A stretch of 11,799 bases of DNA from the NCBI GenBank assembly GCA_030615145.1, contig JAUWZT010000103.1, positions 1 through 11,799 of the forward strand, given 5' to 3'. Below, in pieces: positions 1-6,175 of this stretch; the stretch's first letter is position 1; each line of letters starts with the position of its first letter. The position numbers and the translations under genes were made by a program. The DNA is from Promethearchaeota archaeon. GTDB lineage: Archaea > Asgardarchaeota > Lokiarchaeia > Sigyniarchaeales > SOKP01. The notes beneath the pieces are model-generated. The model did no database searches, was not told where the DNA came from, and saw only the letters and a list, made by a program, of their open reading frames with translations.

Positions 1-222
1 CGCCACAAATCCAGGACCACAACCAGCATCAAGTATTAAACAATGATTCTCTTTAAGTTCCATTATTTCCAATGCTCTCAATGTAATTTTTCTTTGTGTA
101 CGCATTATGGATTTAGACTTGGCATAACTAGAAAGAGTATCATTCTTAAAATATTCTAATGCGCTCTCATATAATTCCTCTGGTCTTTTTCGTTTGATAT
201 TAAAAAAATAATCATCGCTCAA
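1..222 (-). CDS. Bud23-like SAM-dependent methyltransferase, N-terminal part (cut by window edge)
   Basis: This is the first 74 codons of a minus-strand gene that runs off the left edge. The encoded segment has a polar N-terminus with KRPEELY, then an alpha-helical stretch with Y-x-x-S and RTQRKITLRALEIMEL, then LILDAGCGPGFVA, which is SAM-binding motif I of class I methyltransferases. The order PEE-xx-Y, YxxSxxxxxxQxxxxxRALE, D-x-GCG-x-G resembles the N-terminus of Bud23/WBSCR22, the enzyme that makes N7-methylguanosine in small-subunit rRNA. That assignment rests on a short segment, so a different small-molecule or RNA methyltransferase is possible. No ATG is available in frame before the conserved part. 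TTG at 222-220 is the best start, because the frame is closed by TAG at 240-238. It is divergent from rps25e, which fits a ribosome-related job. Confidence 0.7.
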   Translation of the reverse strand, partial: MSDDYFFNIKRKRPEELYESALEYFKNDTLSSYAKSKSIMRTQRKITLRALEIMELKENHCLILDAGCGPGFVA

Positions 223-373
223 ATTGAGTATGCCTATCTAATTTACTTCGCTATTTGATACGGAAAAAGCTTTCCTAAATCAGTTTGTAAATCAAAAATT
301 TTATTAGAATTTAAATATTTAATATTTTAATTAGCTTTAATTTTTGACATTTCAATTTTTTAAGGTGATACTA
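223..373. promoter_or_regulatory. Divergent promoter region of the methyltransferase and rps25e
   Basis: This is a 151-base AT-rich spacer between two divergent genes. For the plus strand, the A/T run at 311-320 (TTAAATATTT) is a TATA-like element that would start transcription near 340. AAGGTGAT at 362-369 is a good Shine-Dalgarno sequence five bases before TTG at 374, and this decides the rps25e start. No convincing TATA box was seen for the minus-strand gene. Confidence 0.45.
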
Positions 374-673
374 TTGTCTGAAAAGGAAGAAAAGTTAGTG
401 GTCAGAAAAGCAACTTTAAATTTACGTAGAAAATACGGAAGATCAAAACAAATCACTATTGTAGAAAGAGATGCTTTTATACCTAATTCAATAGAAAAGG
501 AAATTAGAGAATCACTTTCGAAACGGAAATCAATTTTAGCGTCTGATTTAGCTCTAAAGTTTGATTTAAGAATATCGACTGTAAATCTGCTCTTAAAGCA
601 ATACGAAGAAGAAGGCTTAATAAAATTATTAGATCCTACGTTAAAATTAAAGATTTATGTTCCTAAATCATAA
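374..673 (+). CDS. rps25e: Small ribosomal subunit protein eS25
   Basis: This is a 99-residue protein, about the usual size of archaeal eS25. It has a basic N-terminal tail (RKATLNLRRKYGRSKQ) followed by a winged-helix fold. The final part, EEGLIKLLDPTLKLKIYVPKS, matches the conserved eS25 ending (G-x-I-K-x-V..., I-Y-x-P). The protein sits in the head of the small ribosomal subunit in eukaryotes and in the archaea that have it. An upstream in-frame TTG at 344 would add ten residues, but AGGTGA at 363-368 lies five bases before TTG 374, so 374 is preferred. The last 52 bases of the gene and about 45 downstream bases are duplicated at 2206-2302. A methyltransferase probably acting on rRNA lies divergently upstream. 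Confidence 0.88.
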   Translation: MSEKEEKLVVRKATLNLRRKYGRSKQITIVERDAFIPNSIEKEIRESLSKRKSILASDLALKFDLRISTVNLLLKQYEEEGLIKLLDPTLKLKIYVPKS

Positions 674-718
674 TTTCTGATTTATCTTATTTCCACTATT
701 AATTCTTTTAATTTACTT
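622..718 (+). repeat. Direct repeat R1, copy 1 (3' end of rps25e plus downstream spacer)
   Basis: These 97 bases recur at 2206-2302 (offset 1584) with four substitutions, at 639, 686, 695 and 697, and no gaps. The repeat includes the codons for the last 16 residues of eS25 (KLLDPTLKLKIYVPKS), the stop codon and a T-rich stretch that could serve as the rps25e terminator. Weak similarity continues to 725/2309. The two copies bound the hydrolase-containing block. Confidence 0.93.
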
Positions 719-882
719 CACTTACGATGTATCCATCGTATTTCAGGCTCAGTAATAGGGATTTTCCTATCAGAATCGTTAAACCATTCGTCTACTAGCG
801 TCATAAAAGATAGATCTGCGTTCTCTTCGCTTTTACTAAACTCAATTATCTCCTCTAATACAGAAATTAATTTAACTCCGTT
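718..882 (-). pseudogene. 3' remnant of an unrecognised minus-strand gene
   Basis: The minus strand is open for 54 codons from just after a TAA at 885-883 to a TGA at 720-718. It encodes a protein-like segment that begins NGVKLISVLEEIIEFSK, continues with LVDEWFNDSDRKIP and ends EIRWIHRK. Composition is balanced, with none of the long Lys/Ile/Phe runs expected of random AT-rich DNA. There is no plausible start at its 5' end. The first ATG would leave only about 31 residues. I read it as the C-terminal remnant of a gene amputated when the block arrived. Its stop codon falls at the very edge of repeat copy 1. I do not recognise the family. A short real gene from the internal ATG is a less likely alternative. 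Confidence 0.5.
723..740. repeat. Perfect inverted repeat at the left boundary of the inserted block
   Basis: TACGATG-TATC-CATCGTA is a perfect 7-base inverted repeat with a 4-base loop. It lies just inside the point where the rps25e-derived repeat stops matching. It overlaps the last codons of the minus-strand remnant, so it may be partly coding. It could equally be a structure at the end of the inserted DNA. Confidence 0.6.
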
Positions 883-1161
883 TTAAGAGACACATAGTTA
901 GAGTCTTTTTAAATTTTGGCCCAATTTTCTGTGATCTCTAAACTTCGGAATTAAAATCCCAGTCTTTTCCCTAAATTTTATTTTTCTTTTACTCAATTTT
1001 ATTTCAATCGAAATGGAAAGGTAAAATCAGTGTCTGATTTCAATGAAAATTTATATACTTTAAGCCAAGCCTTTCCTATTTCTTATATCCCTAATTAACG
1101 GACTAGAAAGTAAATGTTCAAGGGATACTTTTTTAATATATAGACAATAAGATATATTACT
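883..1161. other. Non-coding stretch with two TATA-like elements upstream of the hydrolase
   Basis: No credible gene was found in these 279 bases on either strand. An A/T core, TTTATATA at 1050-1057, preceded by a GAAAA that could be a BRE, is the best archaeal promoter element by eye. It lies about 105 bases upstream of the hydrolase start. A second element, TTTAATATAT at 1132-1141, is centred about 25 bases before the ATG at 1162. There is no Shine-Dalgarno before that ATG, which fits leaderless transcription from the second element. Confidence 0.4.
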
Positions 1162-2151
1162 ATGCAAATAATAATATTTGTATTACTTGTAATAGTAGTT
1201 TTCATTATTCTCTTGACAATTGGTTTTAAGAGGTGGAAAAAATCCGCAATTAGAGTAATGGATGATGGAGAAGTAATGGAGACAGCGATGGGGAAAATAC
1301 ATTACCAACTAACTGGAGAGGGCCCAGTGTTATTTTTTATGCATGGGGGCCCCGGAGGAATTGACCAAGGATACTTCCTTGATTATATAGTTCAGGAAGG
1401 ATATTCATTACTCGTTGTTTCAAGGCCCGGATATCTAAGAACACCCTTTGTTCCTCTATCTTATGAGGAACAAGTTGATCAGTATGTGGAATTATTAGAC
1501 AAGTTAGCAATCGATAAGGTTGTTGCCATGGGATACTCAGCCGGTGGTCCTCTTGCACTCAACTTTGCTAATAAATACCCCGAGAGAACTCATGCTCTGG
1601 TGATGGAAGCTGGTGTTAGTACAGTATACGAAAATCCAAGTGAGGAAGTGATGGATTCATTTTGGGCGAAATTATTTCTGAGTAATAGAATACAAGATTT
1701 CTTGAGCTGGATTGCTGTAATAGCTATTAAAATAGCTTTCAAGATGGCATTCAAGAGTATAATCGGCATGGAAACTTTACTTAACAAGGAGGGAATTAAG
1801 AAATTTACTGATCTGGTTTCAAATGATAAAGAGAGAAGGATGTGGTTAATAAAACTAATAGATACAACCGTTCCAATGAGTTTAAGAAAACTAGGTCTTA
1901 ATCATGATGTAGAACTCTTAACATCAATCGAGAAGATTCCAGTTGATAATATTAATGTAAAATCCTTATTAGTCTATAGTAAAGAAGATAATGATGTTAA
2001 ATGGTTAAATGCTGAATATCTCGAAACCAATCTCAAAGATTTTGAGCTATTGGTGACACATGGAGGCCATTTCATGTGGATCGGAGAAGATATGGATAAA
2101 ATAAAATCAAAAAGAATTGAATTTTTAAAATCAATAAATTTTGAGAAATAA
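1162..2151 (+). CDS. Membrane-anchored alpha/beta hydrolase
   Basis: This 329-residue protein belongs to the alpha/beta-hydrolase fold. Residues 2-21 are a single hydrophobic helix followed by KRWKK, a signal anchor that would leave the enzyme on one membrane face. HGGPGG at 61-66 is the oxyanion-hole loop. GYSAGG at 124-129 is the nucleophile elbow, with Ser126 as nucleophile. Asp276 or Asp278 (KEDND) is the likely acid, and His303 in GGHFMW is the catalytic histidine. Residues 165-245 form a helical cap. The substrate cannot be named; the HGGP motif is shared by prolyl aminopeptidases, esterases and C-C hydrolases. By eye it is richer in G and C (for instance the GGGGGCCCCGGAGG run near 1345) than its neighbours. 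It lies between two copies of the rps25e 3' end, and both facts suggest acquired DNA. No Shine-Dalgarno was seen. Confidence 0.87.
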   Translation: MQIIIFVLLVIVVFIILLTIGFKRWKKSAIRVMDDGEVMETAMGKIHYQLTGEGPVLFFMHGGPGGIDQGYFLDYIVQEGYSLLVVSRPGYLRTPFVPLSYEEQVDQYVELLDKLAIDKVVAMGYSAGGPLALNFANKYPERTHALVMEAGVSTVYENPSEEVMDSFWAKLFLSNRIQDFLSWIAVIAIKIAFKMAFKSIIGMETLLNKEGIKKFTDLVSNDKERRMWLIKLIDTTVPMSLRKLGLNHDVELLTSIEKIPVDNINVKSLLVYSKEDNDVKWLNAEYLETNLKDFELLVTHGGHFMWIGEDMDKIKSKRIEFLKSINFEK

Positions 2152-2205
2152 GCTCTATCCCATAATTTCTTTATTCATCTATCGCAATAAGGAGGGTAAT
2201 TACTA

Positions 2206-2302
2206 AAAATTATTAGATCCTATGTTAAAATTAAAGATTTATGTTCCTAAATCATAATTTCTGATTTATATTATTTCCGCCATTAATTCTTTTAATTTAC
2301 TT
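2206..2302 (+). repeat. Direct repeat R1, copy 2 (orphan rps25e 3' end)
   Basis: This is the second copy of 622-718. It still encodes KLLDPMLKLKIYVPKS and a stop (Thr changed to Met), but TAA at 2204-2206 lies in frame immediately upstream, so it is a gene fragment with no start. It is followed within 41 bases by a tRNA gene. A purine-rich AAGGAGGGTAA sits just before it with no gene to serve. Confidence 0.92.
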
Positions 2303-2342
2303 TGCTTACTTTTATTAATCTTAATAAAGTATATAATTTAAA
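2303..2342 (+). promoter_or_regulatory. Probable tRNA promoter region
   Basis: This is a short AT-rich spacer upstream of the tRNA. TTTATTAATC at 2311-2320 is at the right distance (about 26 bases) for transcription starting at the tRNA 5' end. The more canonical-looking GTATATAATT at 2330-2339 is too close to the gene to serve as its TATA box. Confidence 0.3.
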
Positions 2343-2451
2343 GCAGATGTAGCCTAGTGGTAAGACGCCGGCTTCGAAAGTAATGTAACATTCTATTACC
2401 ATAATAGCCGGTGCGCGTAAGCGTTCGGGGGTTCAAGTCCCTCCATCTGCG
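2343..2451 (+). tRNA. tRNA-Ser(CGA) with an intron
   Basis: The acceptor stem GCAGATG (2343-2349) pairs fully with CATCTGC (2444-2450), and discriminator G is at 2451. The anticodon stem CCGGC (2368-2372) pairs with GCCGG (2407-2411). The loop reads TT-CGA-A, giving anticodon CGA at 2375-2377. The T arm is GGGGG-TTCAAGT-CCCTC (2427-2443). The variable arm is long (2412-2426) with a CGC/GCG hairpin, so this is a class II tRNA; with G73 and CGA it is serine. The D stem GCC/GAC contains a C-A mismatch at positions 11-24. A 27-base intron at 2379-2405 interrupts the gene after position 37. CCA is not encoded. Confidence 0.9.
2379..2405 (+). other. tRNA intron (27 bases, position 37/38)
   Basis: GTAAT (2380-2384) pairs with ATTAC (2395-2399) to form the intron hairpin. 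Three-base bulges at 2377-2379 and 2404-2406 are placed as expected for a bulge-helix-bulge substrate cut after the second bulge base. The central four-base helix (2373-2376 with 2400-2403) pairs only at its ends (U-A and G-C), so the motif is relaxed. Confidence 0.75.
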
Positions 2452-2486
2452 TTTATTATTTATTATTTTTTAGGGTGAAAAACAAA

Positions 2487-3551
2487 GTGAATAAGGGTAT
2501 TGTTGTTGTAGGAGAATTACATCAAGATTTATATTACGAAAGCGATTTCTATTGGCAATTAGTTCAAAAAATAGTAACGAATATAATTAATTTTATCAAA
2601 TTTTTCCCAGATGATCTTAATAGAAAATTATTTGAAAAAATAGTTAAAAAAGGATTCTCAGAAACACCCAAAAAAATAGTGGGGCATTGTTACTTTAAGA
2701 GAGGGGGGAATGGTAACAATTCAGCTGAATTTATCGTGAAACTTGGGGTTTTCACTAAATTAATTAGTGTAATTGGAAGAGGAAGTGAATGGATGATTAC
2801 AGAACTAAATGAACTAGGTGTAAACACCGATGATATTTTTCAAATAGATGAAATTACACCAGTTAGTACTATTATAAAATCAGACTTTACAACAAAAATC
2901 CATTTAGCTCCTAATTTAAAAAACAAAATGAACTTCGAAGGAATAGAAATAGAAGATGATGCTTTTTTGAATGCTAAAATATTATATTCAACTCCTATTG
3001 CGAAAAAGTTTATAAAATTGTTTGAAAATGGTTCTAAATTGGGCTTAATAACCGCTTTTAATATAGAGACCCAAAAGGTTCAATCAATCGAACAACTCGA
3101 TGGATTAATCAAGCAAAAGTTTGATTTATTTTTTTTAAACTTAAAGGATGCTTACTCTATATTAAATGGGACGTTTTCAATCGATCAGGTCGATGAAAAA
3201 TTTAAAAAATACGCAAAAATTCGAATTTATACTGCTGGAAAAGGAGGTTCTTTTACAAGAACTGATAATTTTGAAATCTTTTTTCCCGGAACAGAAGTAG
3301 AAGAAGTTGTTGATCGAACGGGGGCAGGAGATTGTTTTGCAGCGGGGTTTTTGACGAAATTATTTGAATTAATTAAAGATAAAGAAATGCTCGATCAATT
3401 AAATAAAGAAGAGAATCGCGATAAATTAAGAGATATTCTAAGCAAATGCGCAGAATTTGCAACTTATACGGCGATTTATAAAATTACTAATCAGTTAATT
3501 CCAACTAAGAAAGAAATGGAAGAATTTATTAAGACTTTTAAAATTAAATAA
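2487..3551 (+). CDS. PfkB/ribokinase-family carbohydrate kinase
   Basis: This is a cytosolic sugar or nucleoside kinase of the PfkB family, 354 residues from GTG at 2487. Strand 1 with GIVVVGELHQDLYY contains the conserved substrate-side Asp. GGNGNNSA at 73-80 is signature 1. Asn218 in LNLKDA and TAGKGGSF at 249-256 are typical of the second half. DRTGAGDCFAAGF from 276 carries the anion hole and the catalytic base Asp282. About 45 extra residues lie between strand 1 and signature 1, making it longer than the usual 300 or so. The substrate cannot be named. GGGTGA at 2473-2478 sits eight bases before GTG 2487, and this decides the start; GTG at 2475 overlaps that site and is less likely. It begins 35 bases after the tRNA, and it converges with the GTPase gene 11 bases downstream. 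Confidence 0.85.
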   Translation: MNKGIVVVGELHQDLYYESDFYWQLVQKIVTNIINFIKFFPDDLNRKLFEKIVKKGFSETPKKIVGHCYFKRGGNGNNSAEFIVKLGVFTKLISVIGRGSEWMITELNELGVNTDDIFQIDEITPVSTIIKSDFTTKIHLAPNLKNKMNFEGIEIEDDAFLNAKILYSTPIAKKFIKLFENGSKLGLITAFNIETQKVQSIEQLDGLIKQKFDLFFLNLKDAYSILNGTFSIDQVDEKFKKYAKIRIYTAGKGGSFTRTDNFEIFFPGTEVEEVVDRTGAGDCFAAGFLTKLFELIKDKEMLDQLNKEENRDKLRDILSKCAEFATYTAIYKITNQLIPTKKEMEEFIKTFKIK

Positions 3552-3562
3552 ATATTTCTCTT
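3552..3562. terminator. Short convergent gap, probably overlapping T-rich terminators
   Basis: Only 11 bases separate the stop codons of two convergent genes. The plus strand reads into ATATTTCTCTTTT and the minus strand into ATATTTATTTAATTTT, both T-rich as in archaeal intrinsic termination. No hairpin was seen. Confidence 0.35.
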
Positions 3563-4495
3563 TTACTGTATTAATTGGAGAATTATATTTTCCATTTGTG
3601 GTTTCGCGGCTTCTATTTTATTTAATACTTCTACAGTATTTCCTAAATTCTGTTCGTCCTCTTCAATAATGAATAGTAAATAGAAGTCCAAGTTCCCAAA
3701 CTTTAATACTTCTACCAATCCAGAATATCTATCGCCATTTTCAAACTTGTCTGAGAATTCTAATAGCGTCCGGTTTTCTGCTATTATTTTTTTTTGAGCA
3801 TCCATATATTTATTGTAAATCCGCATTTTTTCCAATAAATGTAAATGTGGCCGATAATACTCCCCAATTGTGATCCCTTTAGCGTCAAATAATGCGATCA
3901 TAATCGAATTGTAATTTTTACTCATCTCAGCAAATAATTGAGATACCATTTCCATTTTTTCAAATAATAAAGATAACCCGCTTGAAAAAGCATCCATTAC
4001 TGATTTAATATCGTATATTGAAGTCTCAAAGAAGAAGATATCAAAATCGTTTGAATATCGGGTTAATGCTTGTTTAATAGTTAAAACTCTCTGATTTATT
4101 ACCTTTTCTTTAGTAAGTTGCGGATCGAATTTATGTAAAAGAATACACATTGGAGGATAGTCCTGTTCTTCTTTTAGGAAGAGTAAAACTTTGTCAAGGT
4201 AATCTATTGTCTCAACATAGCGATTAAAGTCCTGAGCATCGATGACATAAAATATTAAGTCGGTTCCGCTGATGTATTTAGTTGGGTTCTTCAAATATTC
4301 TTCTCTGTATTGTAATTGCCCCCCAAAATCCATTCTTATGAATTCAACTCCTAAGAATTTGAAAGCATCACGCGCGATTTTTCTTGTAGGCATCAATTTC
4401 GAAATCTCTTCTTCGAAACCGAATCTTTTGGAAATTACAGTAATTATGCTCGTCTTACCAGCGTTATCCAGTCCTAAAAAGCTTATTTTTTTCAT
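3563..4495 (-). CDS. Arf-like small GTPase fused to a C-terminal roadblock/longin-like domain
   Basis: This 310-residue protein has a GTPase domain at 1-180: G1 GLDNAGKTS at 8-16, switch I Thr37 in MPTRK, G3 DFGGQ at 56-60 (the Arf-type D-x-G-G-Q), G4 HKFD at 121-124 in place of NKxD, and G5 ETS at 157-159. There is no N-terminal amphipathic helix or myristoylation Gly2. Residues 186-310 begin with a strand-turn-strand (SIMIALFDAKGITIGEYY) and later have a strand plus long helix (LDFYLLFIIEEDEQNLGNTVEVLNKI). This looks like a roadblock/longin fold, the layout of eukaryotic Rag/Gtr GTPases. Such GTPases are abundant in Asgard archaea, and the role is probably membrane-associated regulation. 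The C-terminal fold is inferred by eye. It starts at ATG 4495 after a 124-base gap, so it may have its own promoter. Confidence 0.85.
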   Translation of the reverse strand: MKKISFLGLDNAGKTSIITVISKRFGFEEEISKLMPTRKIARDAFKFLGVEFIRMDFGGQLQYREEYLKNPTKYISGTDLIFYVIDAQDFNRYVETIDYLDKVLLFLKEEQDYPPMCILLHKFDPQLTKEKVINQRVLTIKQALTRYSNDFDIFFFETSIYDIKSVMDAFSSGLSLLFEKMEMVSQLFAEMSKNYNSIMIALFDAKGITIGEYYRPHLHLLEKMRIYNKYMDAQKKIIAENRTLLEFSDKFENGDRYSGLVEVLKFGNLDFYLLFIIEEDEQNLGNTVEVLNKIEAAKPQMENIILQLIQ

Positions 4496-4619
4496 AATAA
4501 TCGTTCATTGGGCATTTTATTGATAATTTCGGAAGTATCTCTACAAAATACATATAGCAGAAGGAACTAATAAATACTTACTTTTTTCATTTGAAGAATT
4601 AGAAATTTGATTTAAAAAA
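4496..4619 (-). promoter_or_regulatory. Spacer between the sulfur-carrier gene and the GTPase gene
   Basis: These 124 bases have no gene. Reading the minus strand, a T-rich run follows the carrier's stop (4600-4619) and could terminate that transcript. AAGTATTTATTAG near 4570 is a possible TATA element for the GTPase. No Shine-Dalgarno was seen before ATG 4495. Confidence 0.3.
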
Positions 4620-4901
4620 TTACCCTCCAGAGATAGGAAAAGATATATATAGCTGATCTCCCTCATTTAGTTTCGTTTTATAATTTTTCATGTAAGTAAT
4701 GTTTCTGCCGTTGAGTAAAATGACCATTAGTGGATTTAGTTTCTTCTTATTCTTGGATAGGATGCTATCATCTAATAAGTTTTTATGCTCTTTAAGAAAT
4801 TGAGAGATAATATCGCCTACTGTATTTCCTTCGTATACTATTTTATTTTTTTTTACTCTCAATACAAAAATGTTTAATAAGTTCAAATCAACTTTAACCA
4901 T
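4620..4901 (-). CDS. MoaD/ThiS/SAMP-like beta-grasp sulfur carrier or ubiquitin-like modifier
   Basis: This 93-residue protein has the full MoaD/SAMP pattern: strand 1 (VDLNLLNIFVLRV), the E-x-N-TVGDIISQFLKEH helix typical of T-V-G-D-L/I, the central strand LMVILLNGRNI (the 'vlVNGrdi' element), then Y-KTKLNEGDQLYISFPISGG, matching T-x-L-x-x-GD-x-x-x-x-x-P-x-x-GG. The C-terminal Gly-Gly is present and exposed. In the family this end is adenylated by an E1-like enzyme and becomes a thiocarboxylate for molybdopterin or tRNA thiolation, or is joined to lysines as in SAMP/Urm1. No E1-like gene is visible here. It lies 35 bases downstream of the ThiI-like gene on the same strand, so a joint sulfur-transfer role is likely but inferred. 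Confidence 0.85.
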   Translation of the reverse strand: MVKVDLNLLNIFVLRVKKNKIVYEGNTVGDIISQFLKEHKNLLDDSILSKNKKKLNPLMVILLNGRNITYMKNYKTKLNEGDQLYISFPISGG

Positions 4902-4936
4902 AATATTTTAACTCTATATAATCTATTTTTGGCAAT

Positions 4937-6157
4937 TTAAAAAATTTTAATTTCTACTATTTTTTCAACGCTTTCTTCAAGAATTTTATCAAGATTTAAA
5001 TTATCGTATAATTTATTTAATTTTTCAGCATCAAATTCTTGATCTTTTGGTTTAAATGGGCAATACTCAATAGGTTTAAACTTTTTTGATATTTTAAAAG
5101 CTAGATTTTGAATACTATCTCTTCCAAAACCTATTAACGGTGTAAAAATAGGAAATTTAGAAATAAGGTAATTAAGCGCTATGGAATCTAAATCTACTGA
5201 ATCGGAACAAATGCTTGAGCAGCTCAAACTAGCTCCGTCTGTTATTGCCCTAATTTTTTCGTAAAAAGAAAAATTGGAAACTCTAAGAATTCTTGACAAT
5301 AAATCAAATCTAATTAATCTACATATACCGCAAAAGTACTGAATATCGCTTAATTCTGAGTTGAGTTTTTTTAAAATGTTATATAAATTAACTTTTATTA
5401 ATCTGAACTGGTTAAAAGGTATGTAATCCGTTACTTCTTTCCAATTCGATATCCAGATATCGTTCAGCGCTCTATCTTCTGTAATATCAAATAACACAGG
5501 ATAAATTTCAGAGCCTCTTCTCATTAATAAAAAACCAGCTATTAGATCGTTTAACCTGCCGACATCCATTACTAATATCTTTTTTACAGGTTCAATTGGC
5601 AAGCCCCCCCATTTGCTCCTAATTACTTGAGAAAATATGTATGAAAAGTCTTGCCTTATTTCAATAAAAATTTCTTTCTTTGGGTGAGTTAGATTAACTT
5701 TTAAGTTGTGATTCGATAGATTGTCAATAACGGCTTTACCCACGATTTTAGCCACTTCCATTGAGGTATAGTCATGTTTTCCAGATCTTCTAACTCTGAG
5801 CGCAAAAGAATCGCCCTTTTCCAAAATTTCTTTCGCTAATTCTATCGTTCTTTCAGTAATGTTTTTAAGATTATTCGAAGTTCTAATTGCCGGACTGAGA
5901 GAATGCACTCCAAAAGCGTTTTTTAATACCTCGATCGCATTGGGGATATCTTTATTGTTAAAAAAGAAAAATACTCTGGAGGAATCCTTGCTTAATTGAT
6001 ACTTATTAAAGTGAATTCCTTTTCTCTTGAGTATATTTTTTATATTATTCATTAAGAATTTGAGCATACGGATTTTTATTTTTTGCGATTTCAGCCAAAT
6101 CTCAGCGTATCTTATTAGTATTAAGTTGTACTGCTCTAGAATAAGGTTTTTTTCCAT
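4937..6157 (-). CDS. ThiI-like THUMP/PP-loop protein with a degenerate ATP-binding loop
   Basis: This 406-residue protein matches archaeal ThiI (tRNA 4-thiouridine synthetase without rhodanese domain) along its length. RYAEIWLKS at 16-24 is the N-terminal ferredoxin-like start. FALRVRRSGKHDYTS at 118-132 is the THUMP domain. WGGLPI at 183-188 precedes the PP-loop position. There, ThiI has SGGxDSPVA, but this protein has MDVGRLNDLIAG (197-208), so the P-loop is lost while FLLMRRG after it is kept. CGIC at 276-279 corresponds to the CxxC that methanogen ThiI needs. TPLIGFGRDSIQNLA at 339-353 and the C-terminal CPFKPKDQ are also conserved. The reading frame has no break around the loop, so this is divergence, not a frameshift. 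It may have become a tRNA-binding persulfide relay or a regulatory subunit. AGGA lies seven bases before the ATG. Confidence 0.82.
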   Translation of the reverse strand: MEKNLILEQYNLILIRYAEIWLKSQKIKIRMLKFLMNNIKNILKRKGIHFNKYQLSKDSSRVFFFFNNKDIPNAIEVLKNAFGVHSLSPAIRTSNNLKNITERTIELAKEILEKGDSFALRVRRSGKHDYTSMEVAKIVGKAVIDNLSNHNLKVNLTHPKKEIFIEIRQDFSYIFSQVIRSKWGGLPIEPVKKILVMDVGRLNDLIAGFLLMRRGSEIYPVLFDITEDRALNDIWISNWKEVTDYIPFNQFRLIKVNLYNILKKLNSELSDIQYFCGICRLIRFDLLSRILRVSNFSFYEKIRAITDGASLSCSSICSDSVDLDSIALNYLISKFPIFTPLIGFGRDSIQNLAFKISKKFKPIEYCPFKPKDQEFDAEKLNKLYDNLNLDKILEESVEKIVEIKIF

Positions 6158-6175
6158 GATATTCCTAATTCTCTT

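Noticed and set aside
701..745. Shared boundary motif between 706-728 and 10831-10856 (TTTAATTT...AC...ACGAT)
   Set aside because: The resemblance needs gaps and is in AT-rich DNA; it is too weak to claim as a recombination site.
1337..1787. Two open frames on the minus strand within the hydrolase gene
   Set aside because: They overlap a gene with complete catalytic motifs and lack any family resemblance; they are shadows.
2189..2199. AAGGAGGGTAA as a Shine-Dalgarno for a gene in repeat copy 2
   Set aside because: In-frame stop codons follow immediately and no start codon opens a frame longer than a fragment.
718..2205. Insertion sequence or transposon
   Set aside because: No transposase, no terminal inverted repeats at both ends and no short target-site duplication; the flanking repeats are long and derive from a host gene.
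4272..4523. Plus-strand open frame over the GTPase 5' end
   Set aside because: It is antisense to the conserved G motifs and has no start context.
5500..5620. Frameshift at the C-run (5604-5610) as the cause of the missing PP-loop
   Set aside because: Homology to ThiI continues in the same frame on both sides of the run and through the altered loop, so the change is substitution.
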